60,219 nt of DNA from Microvirga massiliensis (GCF_001006805.1 NZ_LN811360.1:175385-235603); one strand, 5' to 3'. Counted from the stretch's first letter, positions 16,949-25,424 are shown. Notes: generated by a model from the letters alone, not told the origin. Made by a program: numbers and translations.

Positions 16949-17494
16949 ATGACCAAAGGGAATTTTGTTTACATCGGAGAAGCTGCACGCAAGCTTCGAG
17001 CAGAGCTCGCCCGGGAGGGGCGGCTCTATGTGGTCGAGGAAAATCCCAGCGATCTCCCTGCCATGCAGAAACATGCACCATGGACGACGCGGTGCACCGG
17101 CCCACACAATCTCGGGCATGGCGGCGTGGATTACTATCGCAGTCGCGAGGAGGCCGAGTGGAGCGCTGACTACAACAACAGAGCCGAGGTACTACGCTAT
17201 TTTGATCAGCTTGAGTCCGAAGAAATCGCAGAGCGGCTCAGAAGGACCATGCCGCCCGAGCCGGGAAAGGTTGCCAAGTCCGGCCCTTATGGAGTCGTAT
17301 TTGACAGACGGCGGCACTGGTATGTCGTCGACGGCGCAGGCAGTAGAGTCTCTGGGGACATGCGCTGGGGTGCCGCTAAGGCTCTGGCGGACACTTACAA
17401 TCGCCGCCCACATGGGCATGGAGCCGGGACAGGAATTTGGATCGCCGTGGTACTGTTAGTGTTGCTGACAGTCATTTTGGCCGCATCGCATTGA
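16949..17494 (+). CDS. Tail-anchored membrane protein of unknown function, 181 aa
   Basis: GGAGAG lies 7 bases before the ATG. The body (residues 1-155) is soluble, with a Trp/Tyr-rich C-terminal part (FDRRRHWYVVDGAGSRV). The last 22 residues (GTGIWIAVVLLVLLTVILAA) form one transmembrane helix. With no signal peptide, the predicted topology is cytoplasmic body with a C-terminal anchor. Family not recognised. It is divergent from imuA. Confidence 0.65.
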   Translation: MTKGNFVYIGEAARKLRAELAREGRLYVVEENPSDLPAMQKHAPWTTRCTGPHNLGHGGVDYYRSREEAEWSADYNNRAEVLRYFDQLESEEIAERLRRTMPPEPGKVAKSGPYGVVFDRRRHWYVVDGAGSRVSGDMRWGAAKALADTYNRRPHGHGAGTGIWIAVVLLVLLTVILAASH

Positions 17495-17540
17495 GCCCGC
17501 CCTTCGAGCATCAAGGCTCACAGTTAGTGCCTTCAGGACG

Positions 17541-17753
17541 TCAGGAGCCGGCGCGGATCTCCGGCTCTATGAGGAGAAGGTTCCCAAACCGGCGCTCGAT
17601 CTCAGCCGCAGCTTCCTCGGAGGCCTCGACCGTGATGAGCTGTGGATTGCTGCCGCTGACGATCCGCACGCCGGGAACCTCTCGGACATTCTCCTCGGCC
17701 GTTTTCGAGCCCGCCTGAGCCTCACGCCTGGTTACGACCACGTATGTAGGCAT
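17541..17753 (-). CDS. Small alpha/beta protein, 70 aa
   Basis: A perfect GGAGGAGG ribosome binding site lies 8 bases before the ATG. The pattern of strands and a helix (TYVVVTRREA; PQLITVEASEEAAAEIERRFGN; LLLIEPEI) resembles a ferredoxin-like fold such as the subtilisin-propeptide/I9-inhibitor type. That assignment rests on secondary-structure pattern only. Confidence 0.65.
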   Translation of the reverse strand: MPTYVVVTRREAQAGSKTAEENVREVPGVRIVSGSNPQLITVEASEEAAAEIERRFGNLLLIEPEIRAGS

Positions 17754-17877
17754 TGTTGTACCTCCTCCATCCCGCCTGAGCGGGAACATCCATCGAAGGT
17801 GGAAATAGGGTGGTGGGTCGAGCGCCACAATTCTATAGGAACAGGGCGTCTCAACTCGAGAGACGGACGGAGGACGA

Positions 17878-18132
17878 ATGAGTTACCAGCTGATCCAGCT
17901 CGCACCGGGCGCCTACGATGTTATGCGGGACGACGAGATTATTGCCAGTGTCGTAAGACATGGTCCCCACAGCCCCTCGAAATGGAGTGCTGAACTCCTA
18001 AACGATCTCCCGCCACCGGAGCGACCGGCACCGTTCACCGAGATCGAACATCAGTTCAGCTCGCTCGAAGCAGTTCGCGACTGGCTCGGCCACCCTCCGG
18101 TCAAGGCGATCCGGTGTGCCCGGGAGCCATGA
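17878..18132 (+). CDS. Hypothetical protein, 84 aa
   Basis: Small protein of unknown family. GAGAGACGGACGG upstream gives a modest ribosome binding site. Its TGA overlaps the ATG of the next gene (ATGA), so the two are translated together. Confidence 0.6.
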   Translation: MSYQLIQLAPGAYDVMRDDEIIASVVRHGPHSPSKWSAELLNDLPPPERPAPFTEIEHQFSSLEAVRDWLGHPPVKAIRCAREP

Positions 18133-18494
18133 CCAAGGCGACACCAGCGACGATTTCCAAAGACGATACGGCCGCTGATCTGCTCCGGAGCTTCGTCGAT
18201 CGCCTCGTGGTGCTTTATCGGGAACGGGAAACCGTCAGCCGGCACATCAAAGAGAACCGTAGGGAAGGGCGCCCCACCGATGCCCTCCGAAAGGAGCTGC
18301 AGGCGATCGGCACCGACGTCGGGAACGTCCTCGCGGAGGCGCAGCGGCTCGGTTTCACGCGGAAAGCCGTCGAGATCGTCGCGGCCGAGACCATGGAGAC
18401 ACTGGCCCAGCGGCGGAAGCGCGAGGAGCTCGAGCTGGTCGTGGACTTGTATCGCCAGGCGCTCGGTCTCAAAAACGATCACGGCCGAGGCTGA
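18129..18494 (+). CDS. GapR/DUF2312-like coiled-coil protein, 121 aa
   Basis: Resembles the alphaproteobacterial GapR (DUF2312) nucleoid-associated family. A helix starts LLRSFVDRLVVLYRERETVS, a segment GNVLAEAQRLGF resembles the family's DVYAEAKGNGF, and the C-terminus VVDLYRQALGL matches its LLDLYLHALGL. GapR binds overtwisted DNA ahead of replication and transcription. This copy is divergent, with an extra segment between the two parts, so DNA binding is not assured. Start at 18129, which overlaps the previous stop. Confidence 0.6.
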   Translation: MTKATPATISKDDTAADLLRSFVDRLVVLYRERETVSRHIKENRREGRPTDALRKELQAIGTDVGNVLAEAQRLGFTRKAVEIVAAETMETLAQRRKREELELVVDLYRQALGLKNDHGRG

Positions 18495-18709
18495 CTTCAC
18501 CAACGGAGTCCACAAGCCCTTCCGTGCGACCTGATCGCGCCCCGACACCTTCATGGTCGATGGGTCGGCGCCCTGTCGATCATGACTGCAACTCGCAGCA
18601 TCACCGGGCCATCGAGCATTTCAAGCTGGCCAAACTACACCTTCTGGGAATCGCAGTGGCATCAGCCGCTTGGACCTGAGAGCACTCACAACCCCAGGAG
18701 AATACGACC

Positions 18710-19072
18710 ATGGGCTATACCCGCGAGAGCCTTGAACTCGCAGTGAAGAGAATCGTCGATTCCCTCGGCGGTGTCCGTCATCTGTTTAGTCACCATCGGC
18801 TGCATCGGGATGGACAAGATCTCGAGACCTTCGAGGCCGAGTGGCCGGCGCTGCCGCTGGAGAGCCGCGTGGGGAAGCTTGCTTGCCTCATCGGCCCGTC
18901 GCGCATCGGTGACTGCGGTCTTCTCACCCGCGCCTATTTGGACCTCTGCAGGAAGAATGCCCCGCGCTTCGAAACAGGGCTAGACGGGCACAGTCGCCGT
19001 CTGGTCATTATCGGTGACGCCACGCATTACCGGCTCGACGAGTTCGACATTGCCGAAGACGTAACCCGCTGA
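18710..19072 (+). CDS. Hypothetical protein, 120 aa
   Basis: Preceded by CCCCAGGAGAATACGACC, a weak relative of the shared leader containing AGGAGA. The protein has a His-rich stretch (HLFSHHRLHRDGQD) and a C-terminal region (RRLVIIGDATHYRLDEFD) that could be a beta-hairpin. Family not recognised. Confidence 0.6.
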   Translation: MGYTRESLELAVKRIVDSLGGVRHLFSHHRLHRDGQDLETFEAEWPALPLESRVGKLACLIGPSRIGDCGLLTRAYLDLCRKNAPRFETGLDGHSRRLVIIGDATHYRLDEFDIAEDVTR

Positions 19073-19131
19073 TCCAGGATCCTCCCCAGTTCGGCCTCGC
19101 GCCGCTCCGCGCCTGCACTCCGCGACTCAGA

Positions 19132-19518
19132 TCATCTCCTCGGCATCACCTGAAGCCCGCTTTCGAGATACTTGGCCAAGACCAGTTGCTTGTCGGCCAG
19201 ATACCCCGGCGTATGCCGGTCGAACTCGCTCCGCGCCTCCGCCACCGCATCCCCGAACGAGCGGAAGTCGTCTGGGTAGCGGCCGATCATCATCAAGGCG
19301 AGGAGCTCGACCTGCGCTTCCTTGCTCAGGTCAGCGATCTGAGACGACAGAACGGTATGGAAGTCCCGCACGGCCTTGGCTGCAGGTGATAGGGTCGCGA
19401 CGTCGCTGTTCCAGAGATCGCTTCCGGCGGAGTCCGGGTCCTCGGGCAGATTTGCGACATGCTCATGGCACATCGCGATGATCTGTTGGACCTGTTGCAC
19501 TGAAATCTGTCGCAGCAT
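19132..19518 (-). CDS. DUF3775 family protein, 128 aa
   Basis: Matches my memory of the alphaproteobacterial DUF3775 family in the core VELLALMMIGRYPDDF and the C-terminus PGYLADKQLVLAKYLESGL, where members typically read 'ADYLLG.P.L.DYLEEGL'. The family has no established function. Single gene on the minus strand. Confidence 0.7.
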   Translation of the reverse strand: MLRQISVQQVQQIIAMCHEHVANLPEDPDSAGSDLWNSDVATLSPAAKAVRDFHTVLSSQIADLSKEAQVELLALMMIGRYPDDFRSFGDAVAEARSEFDRHTPGYLADKQLVLAKYLESGLQVMPRR

Positions 19519-19747
19519 CGAACCGGTTCCAGAGTAATAAACAATTCAAGGGGACATCTCAAAAATGGAGGCAACTCTTTAAGGAATTCCTTCCCGGCAT
19601 CGGCCTGTGAATTGCGCCCATAATCGGCTATCCGACTGAAACATTGCCATTCCTGGGGCTATCGCCAAGCAATGTGGGCGAGCTGTTCATTTCGGGGGTT
19701 GCGACGATGACCTGCACGCGGCGGAATAATTCCAAAGGACAAAATCG

Positions 19748-20182
19748 ATGAAGCCTCTCTCCTATAGTCCGCTCGAGACTCTCGGCGCCCAGATTTCCCG
19801 ACCCGGCAGGGACCTTCCGGGGTTGGAGTTTTTCAAGGAGCATCGCCGGTATATTTCGGCCCGCTATGGCAGCCAGGTTGCCCGGGATATCGCCAAGGTC
19901 ATCGAGGAGGGGGATTTCGATGCCGCAATCCGCGTATCCAGGGCTCTCTGCCCTGATGCAACGTTCACGGTCGCCATCCAAGGAGGCAAGATCATCGTCG
20001 ATTACGTGAACCTGGACGATGAATGTCCGGAAAACTGCAACGAGGGCCAGTCGACGCGCTCCCGGGAGCACTCCTCGGAAGCAGTGGCGCTCCTGGGCGC
20101 CGCAATCAACTTCCATGCGACGCTCGTCGCAGAGGCTGAATTTGCCCTCGTGCGTCCCGAACTTCAGAGACAGGTCGGCTGA
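19748..20182 (+). CDS. Hypothetical protein, first gene of a six-gene operon
   Basis: 144 aa, no recognised family. It has a helical middle (YGSQVARDIAKVIEEGDFDAA), then a beta segment (FTVAIQGGKIIVDYVNLDDE) with a close Cys pair (CPENC). Its stop overlaps the next start by one base (TGATG). It heads a tightly packed run of six genes up to 22573. Confidence 0.65.
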   Translation: MKPLSYSPLETLGAQISRPGRDLPGLEFFKEHRRYISARYGSQVARDIAKVIEEGDFDAAIRVSRALCPDATFTVAIQGGKIIVDYVNLDDECPENCNEGQSTRSREHSSEAVALLGAAINFHATLVAEAEFALVRPELQRQVG

Positions 20183-20949
20183 TGTCGAAAGTCACCGCAG
20201 TCTTCGTAGAGGCGGCCGTCGCCGCGGACCGTCTCGTCGCGGATCATCTGCCGGGCGCGCTCGCGCGAGCCGGGTTCGGACCCGACTGCACCGGCGTTGC
20301 GCTTACGGTGGACGGGATCCCCAGATATCGGGCTCGGGACACCGGCCGGGCTGTCGTGGTCGACAGCGCACCGTCGCCAGACAGCGCAGAATACGAAGCC
20401 TTCCTCGCACTGCCGCGGATTGAGCTCGTCGACAACGCTCCGGATTTCCGGAGACCCGAGGTTCTTCAGGTCGATGCCTCGTCCTTGATCGGCACCGAGT
20501 TGCGGAGGCTTCTCTCCGAGCTTTGGAAAACAGACCCGGTCACCGACAGACAGCAATACGAGGATCGGCCGGTTCCCGAAGGCGAACCCTGGATGCCAAA
20601 GCCGGTGTCGGCGGTCGCCCGCAAGCGGATCGTGGAGGAGACCGAGGTCGAGGAGGTTCTCGCGAGACATCGGCAGGCTCTCTTGGACGGGCCTCACCTC
20701 GTTTCACTGCTTCGCGATGTCCTCGCCTATGGCGACGAGGCATCGGCCTGGAAAGCCGTGGACATGATTGCCCCAGGCGCCACGCTGCGCGTCGTCGAGG
20801 ACAAGGGCTGGACATCCGTCGAGGCCATGGAAGGCTGGAAGGTGAACACGTTCCAACTTGGTAGCGGCTCGATCCCGCTGACGCATGCCCTCGTCGTCGG
20901 CGCAATTTCTCTGCGCCATCACCGCCTGCGCAACAAGGACGCGTCATGA
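20182..20949 (+). CDS. Hypothetical protein, 255 aa
   Basis: Second gene of the operon, coupled to the first by TGATG and to the third by ATGA. The N-terminal half contains a beta-rich segment (CTGVALTVDGIPRYRARDTG); the C-terminal quarter (THALVVGAISLRHHRLR) is hydrophobic but too short and charged for a membrane span. I do not recognise the family. Confidence 0.65.
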   Translation: MSKVTAVFVEAAVAADRLVADHLPGALARAGFGPDCTGVALTVDGIPRYRARDTGRAVVVDSAPSPDSAEYEAFLALPRIELVDNAPDFRRPEVLQVDASSLIGTELRRLLSELWKTDPVTDRQQYEDRPVPEGEPWMPKPVSAVARKRIVEETEVEEVLARHRQALLDGPHLVSLLRDVLAYGDEASAWKAVDMIAPGATLRVVEDKGWTSVEAMEGWKVNTFQLGSGSIPLTHALVVGAISLRHHRLRNKDAS

Positions 20950-21437
20950 GCCGCATCCCGATCATCCAGTCTGGAATCACCCGTTACTTCGACGGTCCAC
21001 CGCCGTACGAGACGAAGAAACAATGGATCAAGCAAGGCACCAGGCACGACCCCGAGATGCGTGTCTATGTCCGAAACCAACCCGTTACAATCGACGAGAA
21101 GTGGTATCGCTCTATCGTGATCGCAAACCTAGAAGTTGCGGATCATCTCCAAGGTCAGGGATACTACCGCGATTTCGCGACATGGCTTGAAGAGTTCGCA
21201 GCGTCTCATCACTATATCCAGGCGATCTACTACGAACAGGTCAGCAGTCGCGATCTGGGTCGCACACTACAAAAACACAATTATACGCGTTGTTGGAGCT
21301 ACGCGTCAGCCGAATGCAGCGATGATCCACAAAGAGATTATTATAAATGGGTCAAGGCAGAGCCTTCCGATTGCGACATCGATTTGTGCGAGATCGGGGA
21401 ATTCCTGTCGCTAAACAAATCCCGAAAGCAGAATTGA
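20946..21437 (+). CDS. Possible GNAT-fold acetyltransferase, 163 aa
   Basis: The segment IANLEVADHLQGQGYYRDF resembles GNAT motif A (a strand ending in V, then Q-x-x-G-x-G/Y that binds acetyl-CoA). The downstream IQAIYYEQVSSRDLGRTLQKHN resembles the region that ends these folds. Very aromatic, and of lower GC content than its neighbours (for example AT-rich stretches near 21260-21340), hinting at separate acquisition. ATGA overlap with the previous gene. Confidence 0.5.
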   Translation: MSRIPIIQSGITRYFDGPPPYETKKQWIKQGTRHDPEMRVYVRNQPVTIDEKWYRSIVIANLEVADHLQGQGYYRDFATWLEEFAASHHYIQAIYYEQVSSRDLGRTLQKHNYTRCWSYASAECSDDPQRDYYKWVKAEPSDCDIDLCEIGEFLSLNKSRKQN

Positions 21438-21444
21438 ACTTGCC

Positions 21445-21720
21445 ATGATGGACATCAATCCGGACGCAGAAATCTATAAAAACATGATCGAGATGGAACA
21501 CCCCGGCGAAATGCGGGGCGTCCTGCAGATCGAAGACGACGTTCCGGTCCTCTATAGCGGTGATGTCGGCTACGACGTAACCCTCAAGATCGATAATCTC
21601 CTGGACGTCATTGCGCTCATTGATCAGGAGGTGATCGTCACCACGGATCGGGTCCTGTGCGCCGGCATGGTGGCCCCGAACCTCGGTCATATCGTCGTGA
21701 CGGCCATCCGGCCGGCATAA
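21445..21720 (+). CDS. Hypothetical protein, 91 aa
   Basis: Acidic, beta-rich small protein (GVLQIEDDVPVLYSGDVGYDV), starting 7 bases after the previous stop. Family unknown. It precedes the peptidase-like gene by 5 bases, so the two products may act together. Confidence 0.6.
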   Translation: MMDINPDAEIYKNMIEMEHPGEMRGVLQIEDDVPVLYSGDVGYDVTLKIDNLLDVIALIDQEVIVTTDRVLCAGMVAPNLGHIVVTAIRPA

Positions 21721-21725
21721 GTCCG

Positions 21726-22028
21726 ATGAGCTGGGCGACCGACTACATCACCAAGCTCCTGCAGGGCGAGACCGTGAACTTTCGCCCGCGGGGGCACTCG
21801 ATGGTGCCGCTGATCCAGAGTGGTCAATTGTGCACCGTCGAACCGCTCAACGACCGCCTTCTCTCCAGAGGTTCGATCGTCCTCTGCAAGGTGAGGGGAA
21901 CCCACTACCTTCACCTCGTGACCGCCGTCCGGTCAGATCAGGTCCAGATCTCGAACAATCGCGGGCGTATGAACGGATGGACGCCCTCGAAGAACATCTT
22001 CGGGATCCTGACCCAGGTTCAGGACTGA
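21726..22028 (+). CDS. Stand-alone S24/S26-like peptidase domain, 100 aa
   Basis: The region FRPRGHSMVPLIQSGQLCTVEPL matches the nucleophile motif of the LexA/UmuD/signal-peptidase clan, with Ser25 in HSM. GSIVLCKVRGTHYLHLVT places Lys55 where the general base is expected, and ISNNRGRMNGW follows. There is no DNA-binding domain and no membrane helix, unlike LexA-type repressors and signal peptidases. The Ser-Lys spacing of 30 is shorter than in LexA. It could be a self-cleaving or protein-processing factor for the operon. Start at 21726, 5 bases after the previous stop. Confidence 0.7.
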   Translation: MSWATDYITKLLQGETVNFRPRGHSMVPLIQSGQLCTVEPLNDRLLSRGSIVLCKVRGTHYLHLVTAVRSDQVQISNNRGRMNGWTPSKNIFGILTQVQD

Positions 22029-22057
22029 GCCCGTTACACAAACCCTCAGAGGACACG

Positions 22058-22573
22058 ATGAGCCTGCCCGCGATTGCTTTGTCGACCCTGCAGTGCGTTG
22101 CTCGAGATGCGATCTCGTTTCAGGCGAGCCATGTTCTCAGCATCCTTGATCCCGGCGAGAACGCTCCGGTTCTCGAGATCCCGGCTGAGAACCACCTCGT
22201 GCAGCATTTTCATGACGTGACCACGGGTGTAGGGCAGGGCCCCGCGTGGATCGAGCCCCCGATGGGCGGCCATATCGCCCGGATCATCGAGTTCGCGCGC
22301 GCAGCCGGGCCTGAGGCCAGAATCCTCGTGCACTGCCACATGGGCGTTTCCCGGAGTCCTGCGGCCGTGCTGATCATCGCGGCGGCCCTCACCGGAAGCG
22401 CGGAAGAGGCCGAAGCCTGCCTGCAGGCGATCGATCCTCGGGCCGGAACCGAGCCGAACGCCCGCATGATCCAGATGGCCGACCGGCAATTGCGCCTCGA
22501 AGGCAAGCTCGTGGCCGCGGCGCACCGTCTCAACAGTCGGCGTCCCGAAGCAACGGCCTATCGGGTCTGGTGA
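22058..22573 (+). CDS. Dual-specificity/tyrosine phosphatase-like protein, 171 aa
   Basis: Carries the phosphatase signature HCHMGVSRSPAAV, with nucleophile Cys93 and Arg99 (CX5R). The general fold of small cytoplasmic dual-specificity phosphatases is plausible over residues 25-150. Substrate unknown: phosphoprotein, RNA 5' end or phosphoinositide-like compounds are all possible. Last gene of the operon, 29 bases after the peptidase-like gene. AGAGGAC sits before the start, a relative of the shared leader (CAAACCCTCAGAGGAC). Confidence 0.8.
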   Translation: MSLPAIALSTLQCVARDAISFQASHVLSILDPGENAPVLEIPAENHLVQHFHDVTTGVGQGPAWIEPPMGGHIARIIEFARAAGPEARILVHCHMGVSRSPAAVLIIAAALTGSAEEAEACLQAIDPRAGTEPNARMIQMADRQLRLEGKLVAAAHRLNSRRPEATAYRVW

Positions 22574-22647
22574 GAATCGGCCGCAGTTCTGAGCGTTGCT
22601 GGCGCAAAATCGAATGCATATGTTTGAGTCTCGTCGCGAGGGAAGAT

Positions 22648-22803
22648 ATGCGCTCCTTTTTGAAATTGTCCGCCAGCACGTTTCGCACGATTTTCGGAGT
22701 TTTGTCCGACTCCCTTGCGCAGATCCTTTCCGAGGCCTTCTTTCCTCGACGCCAGGAAATGGTGCCCGTGCGCGTAAAGCGCCGGTCGCCTCCGAGGCGC
22801 TGA
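22648..22803 (+). CDS. Small basic protein, 51 aa
   Basis: GAGGGAAG just before the ATG and a strong terminator 25 bases after the stop support a real gene. The first half is amphipathic (LSASTFRTIFGVLSDSLAQI); the C-terminus is strongly basic (RVKRRSPPRR). It could bind nucleic acid or membranes. Family unknown. Confidence 0.45.
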   Translation: MRSFLKLSASTFRTIFGVLSDSLAQILSEAFFPRRQEMVPVRVKRRSPPRR

Positions 22804-22828
22804 CACCGCGATAGTTGCTCTTACCGAT

Positions 22829-22855
22829 AACCCGCCCCTGGCGGGTTTTCTTTTG
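22829..22855 (+). terminator. Intrinsic terminator
   Basis: AACCCGCC and GGCGGGTT pair around a 3-base loop, followed by TTCTTTT. It ends the transcript containing the small gene at 22648. Confidence 0.8.
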
Positions 22856-22943
22856 CGTGGATTCGAAAATCCCGCAGGAGGGGCAGACATTTCGTCTCGG
22901 ACAAGGAGGTCGGACCGAGCAGGGGAGGGCGAAAGCCCGAGAT

Positions 22944-22962
22944 CGGAAAACCCCAGGAGGAC
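22944..22962 (+). promoter_or_regulatory. Leader motif CGGAAAACCCCAGGAGGAC
   Basis: Copy of the shared leader ending 5 bases before the ATG at 22968. A second, similar sequence (CGAAAATCCCGCAGGAG) lies 80 bases upstream at 22864 without a start codon behind it. Confidence 0.65.
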
Positions 22963-22967
22963 CCGCG

Positions 22968-23375
22968 ATGAGCCTGACCCAGGTCGTAATCGGCATTGCC
23001 CTTGCCATCCTCGTCCTGAAGGTCTTCGACGCGCTCCGGACCCGCACCGTCTCGGCCCGGGACGTCTTCGTGATCGACGGCGATACCATCGGAGTGCGCC
23101 GGCGCTTCTTCCGCCCCGAGCGGATCCGCATCGCGAATATCGACGCGCCCGAGACCCGCGGCCTCCGAAGCCTGTGGGAAGGCCGCAGGGGCGAGGACGC
23201 CAAGAAGGCGCTCAAGGACCTCATCTGGTATGCCGAGACCATCGAGATCGTCAGCTCCGGCGGCCGGGATCGCTTCGGGCGGACGCTGGCCCGGGTCAGA
23301 GCCATCTCGGATCAGGGCCGCGTCGACGCCGGCGAGCATCTGGTCCGCCGCGGGCTCGCCCGGCGCTGGGCCTGA
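22968..23375 (+). CDS. Membrane-anchored thermonuclease-like (SNase) protein, 135 aa
   Basis: Residues 4-20 (TQVVIGIALAILVLKVF) form an N-terminal membrane helix. The rest matches the SNase/TNase fold: VIDGDTIGV, RIRIANIDAPETRG with the first catalytic Arg and metal ligands, then EGRRGEDAKKAL and GRDRFGRTLARV, which carry the Glu and second Arg expected in the active site. These enzymes hydrolyse DNA or RNA with calcium. It would face the periplasm if the helix is an uncleaved anchor. Start fixed by the leader motif. Single gene. Confidence 0.85.
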   Translation: MSLTQVVIGIALAILVLKVFDALRTRTVSARDVFVIDGDTIGVRRRFFRPERIRIANIDAPETRGLRSLWEGRRGEDAKKALKDLIWYAETIEIVSSGGRDRFGRTLARVRAISDQGRVDAGEHLVRRGLARRWA

Positions 23376-23456
23376 GCGTCGTTCCGGCTTCGGCCGCCTC
23401 CACAGGACCGGTCTCGATCGGTCATAACACCCTCAGCCATCCGTCAGGAGAACCCC

Positions 23457-23948
23457 GTGGCCATTGCCTCCCATCAGAGCATCACTGCCGCCCTGCGCTA
23501 CATCGACAGCATGCTCCTCGATACGTTCAGCGACATCGTCGGCACGGATCTCCGCCGGGCCGGAACGTCTCCGATCGGCCGCGACTCGGCCAACACCATT
23601 GTCCTCACCGACGCGAGCGGATCCGCGACGATGATCCTGAGGGGCTCGGACGTTCACGACGAACTCGACGAGGACACGCTCCAACCCGAAGCGAACAACT
23701 TCAGCTTCGGCGAGATCCGCGTTCGCTGGTATCGCTCCGTCGAGAATATCGAAGATGCGAGCGTGTTGACGGTCGACCAGCTCACGGCGCTGATCCAGCA
23801 GGCGGGAGATCTCTTCGAGTCGATCCGCGCCACCGCCGAGAGCTTCCCAGATTTTCGGGACAAGATCCTCAGGGCCTCGGAGGGCGGGCTTTGGAGAGTC
23901 CAGATCGATGCATCGACCCGCGACGTCCAGTCTGCCCGAAGATCCTGA
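23457..23948 (+). CDS. Hypothetical protein, 163 aa
   Basis: GTG start with CAGGAGAA upstream. No recognised family. Acidic, with a Ser/Thr-rich N-terminal half and a long helix (QLTALIQQAGDLFESIRATA) in the second half. Followed by a terminator. Confidence 0.6.
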   Translation: MAIASHQSITAALRYIDSMLLDTFSDIVGTDLRRAGTSPIGRDSANTIVLTDASGSATMILRGSDVHDELDEDTLQPEANNFSFGEIRVRWYRSVENIEDASVLTVDQLTALIQQAGDLFESIRATAESFPDFRDKILRASEGGLWRVQIDASTRDVQSARRS

Positions 23949-23975
23949 AACCGTCGCGAGAGAGCAGGTGCTCCG

Positions 23976-24000
23976 AAAGCCCGCCGATGGCAGGCTTTTC
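23976..24000 (+). terminator. Intrinsic terminator
   Basis: AAAGCCCGCC and GGCAGGCTTT pair around a short loop with one mismatch, followed by TTTC, 28 bases after the gene at 23457. Confidence 0.65.
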
Positions 24001-24126
24001 TCTGCGTCAGGACACAAAATCCTCTGAACCGATCATCTCAGCTCACTGGCTCACTAGATGAGCCATATGAGGTGACAAGCCTCTCTTCGGCTCGCACCCC
24101 GATTGTCGTCGCAGCCGCACTCGCCG

Positions 24127-24732
24127 TCACAGCAGCAGCGCACGCTTCCTTGCCTCGGTTACTTGGCGTGGGTTCAACAGTCCGGCGTTCGCGACGCGCG
24201 GGTTGCGCCGGTCGTACATCAGGTTGCTCGCATCACCATCCGCGGAATTGTGGTTCGGGTCGTTGATCAGCACATGCCCGAGTTCGTGCGCGAGAGTGTT
24301 GCCCGCGAAGCCGGCAATCCCGGACCAGACCTTGACGCCGGCCACCACCGCGACGCGCCCCCCACCCCAGCCGCCCTCCTGCTCGGGAAGATCGTAGACG
24401 AAGCCGACACCGACGCCCCGGCCCTTTGGTGACAGGTGGTTGATGAAGTGAGCCCACATGTCGCTGCTGCCTGCCGGAACGACCTCGGAGCGGGGCGTCA
24501 CGGTGACCGGCGAGAACTCGATCTCGGCCTCGCGAATCCAAATGCGGTTCGCCTCGGCGAATGCATCGGTGATCTCGTCGGGGGCCCAGAACGACGGCAG
24601 CGCAAGGCCAAGCTCAAGCGAACGCAGGCTCACGTCGCCTGCCGAGGCGCCGCCGCGTCGGCCACCGCTAGCAGCCGTAGCGGGATAGAGGTCCAGCTTA
24701 TACCCCGTCACCGGAACGACGATCCGATCCAT
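24127..24732 (-). CDS. Putative zinc metalloprotease, 201 aa
   Basis: Carries LAHELGHVLINDPNHN: H149, E150 and H153 form the HExxH zinc site. H161 is a candidate third ligand, but its spacing is two residues longer than the usual metzincin HExxHxxGxxH. NLMYDRR at 170-175 resembles a Met-turn. There is no signal peptide, so the site of action is unclear. Start at 24732 is preferred; the upstream frame is Arg/Pro-rich and runs into the divergent gene. It is divergent from the gene at 24900. Confidence 0.7.
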   Translation of the reverse strand: MDRIVVPVTGYKLDLYPATAASGGRRGGASAGDVSLRSLELGLALPSFWAPDEITDAFAEANRIWIREAEIEFSPVTVTPRSEVVPAGSSDMWAHFINHLSPKGRGVGVGFVYDLPEQEGGWGGGRVAVVAGVKVWSGIAGFAGNTLAHELGHVLINDPNHNSADGDASNLMYDRRNPRVANAGLLNPRQVTEARKRALLL

Positions 24733-24874
24733 CGCGCACCCCTTCGCTGAGGCCTTCCAGGGAAATCCTACACTAGCAGCCCTCCGGGGCCGAAGCGGGA
24801 TTTCACGAGAAGCCAGCCTGAACTCCGGAAGAACACTACGACCCTGGACGAGAGAACGAGCGATCCTCAATCGC

Positions 24875-24893
24875 CTGAAAATCCCAGGAGGAC
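24875..24893 (+). promoter_or_regulatory. Leader motif CTGAAAATCCCAGGAGGAC
   Basis: One of the best copies of the shared leader; it ends 6 bases before the ATG at 24900. Confidence 0.7.
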
Positions 24894-24899
24894 GCCCCG

Positions 24900-25424
24900 A
24901 TGGTCCCCAGCAACGCACCTGCCTACCTCTACCAGGACATGTCGGCAGCCGATCTTCTCGATCTGAGCCGGAGCATCGGCATCAAGTCGGCACCTGCAAA
25001 GCGTCGCGACCGGAACGATCGTGAGGTCCAAGCCTACACGGTCTCCGGCTGGACCTCGTCGGAAGCCGCTCGGAAGGCCGCTGTCCGCCTCAGCGATGAC
25101 GAGCACCAGTTCCTGATCCGCTTCCGCCCCACCCTGATCCAGGATCTCCAGGAGGTCGTCAGCACTGAATCGGGCCACGCGATCGCGGTGTCTCAGCGCC
25201 CCTTCGTGATCGATCCCTACTATGCGGAGGTCGAAGTCGGGCTCCCGGGGTCGGGTGAGCCGACCTGGATGGTTCTCGCGCTCTATCGTCTCGCCCCGGA
25301 CGAGTTGTCTCCTCCGAAGGCCGGCGCGCAGAAGAACCTCCCTTGGACGCCGAAGATGTCCCGTGCGGCCTGGTTCGCGATGAAGCGCCGGCTCGGCCAG
25401 CTGCAGCCCCGGCGGGCCGCGTAA
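24900..25424 (+). CDS. Hypothetical protein, 174 aa
   Basis: Unknown family. Start fixed by the leader motif. The middle is beta-rich (IAVSQRPFVIDPYYAEVEVGL) and the C-terminus is basic and helical (AAWFAMKRRLGQLQPRR). It may be in a transcription unit with the next gene, 127 bases away, which has its own leader. Confidence 0.6.
   Translation: MVPSNAPAYLYQDMSAADLLDLSRSIGIKSAPAKRRDRNDREVQAYTVSGWTSSEAARKAAVRLSDDEHQFLIRFRPTLIQDLQEVVSTESGHAIAVSQRPFVIDPYYAEVEVGLPGSGEPTWMVLALYRLAPDELSPPKAGAQKNLPWTPKMSRAAWFAMKRRLGQLQPRRAA

Noticed and set aside
22853..24061. Plus-strand frame of 402 codons
   Set aside because: Overlaps the nuclease-like gene and its neighbour in another frame and is extremely Arg/Pro-rich; the two smaller genes explain the region better.
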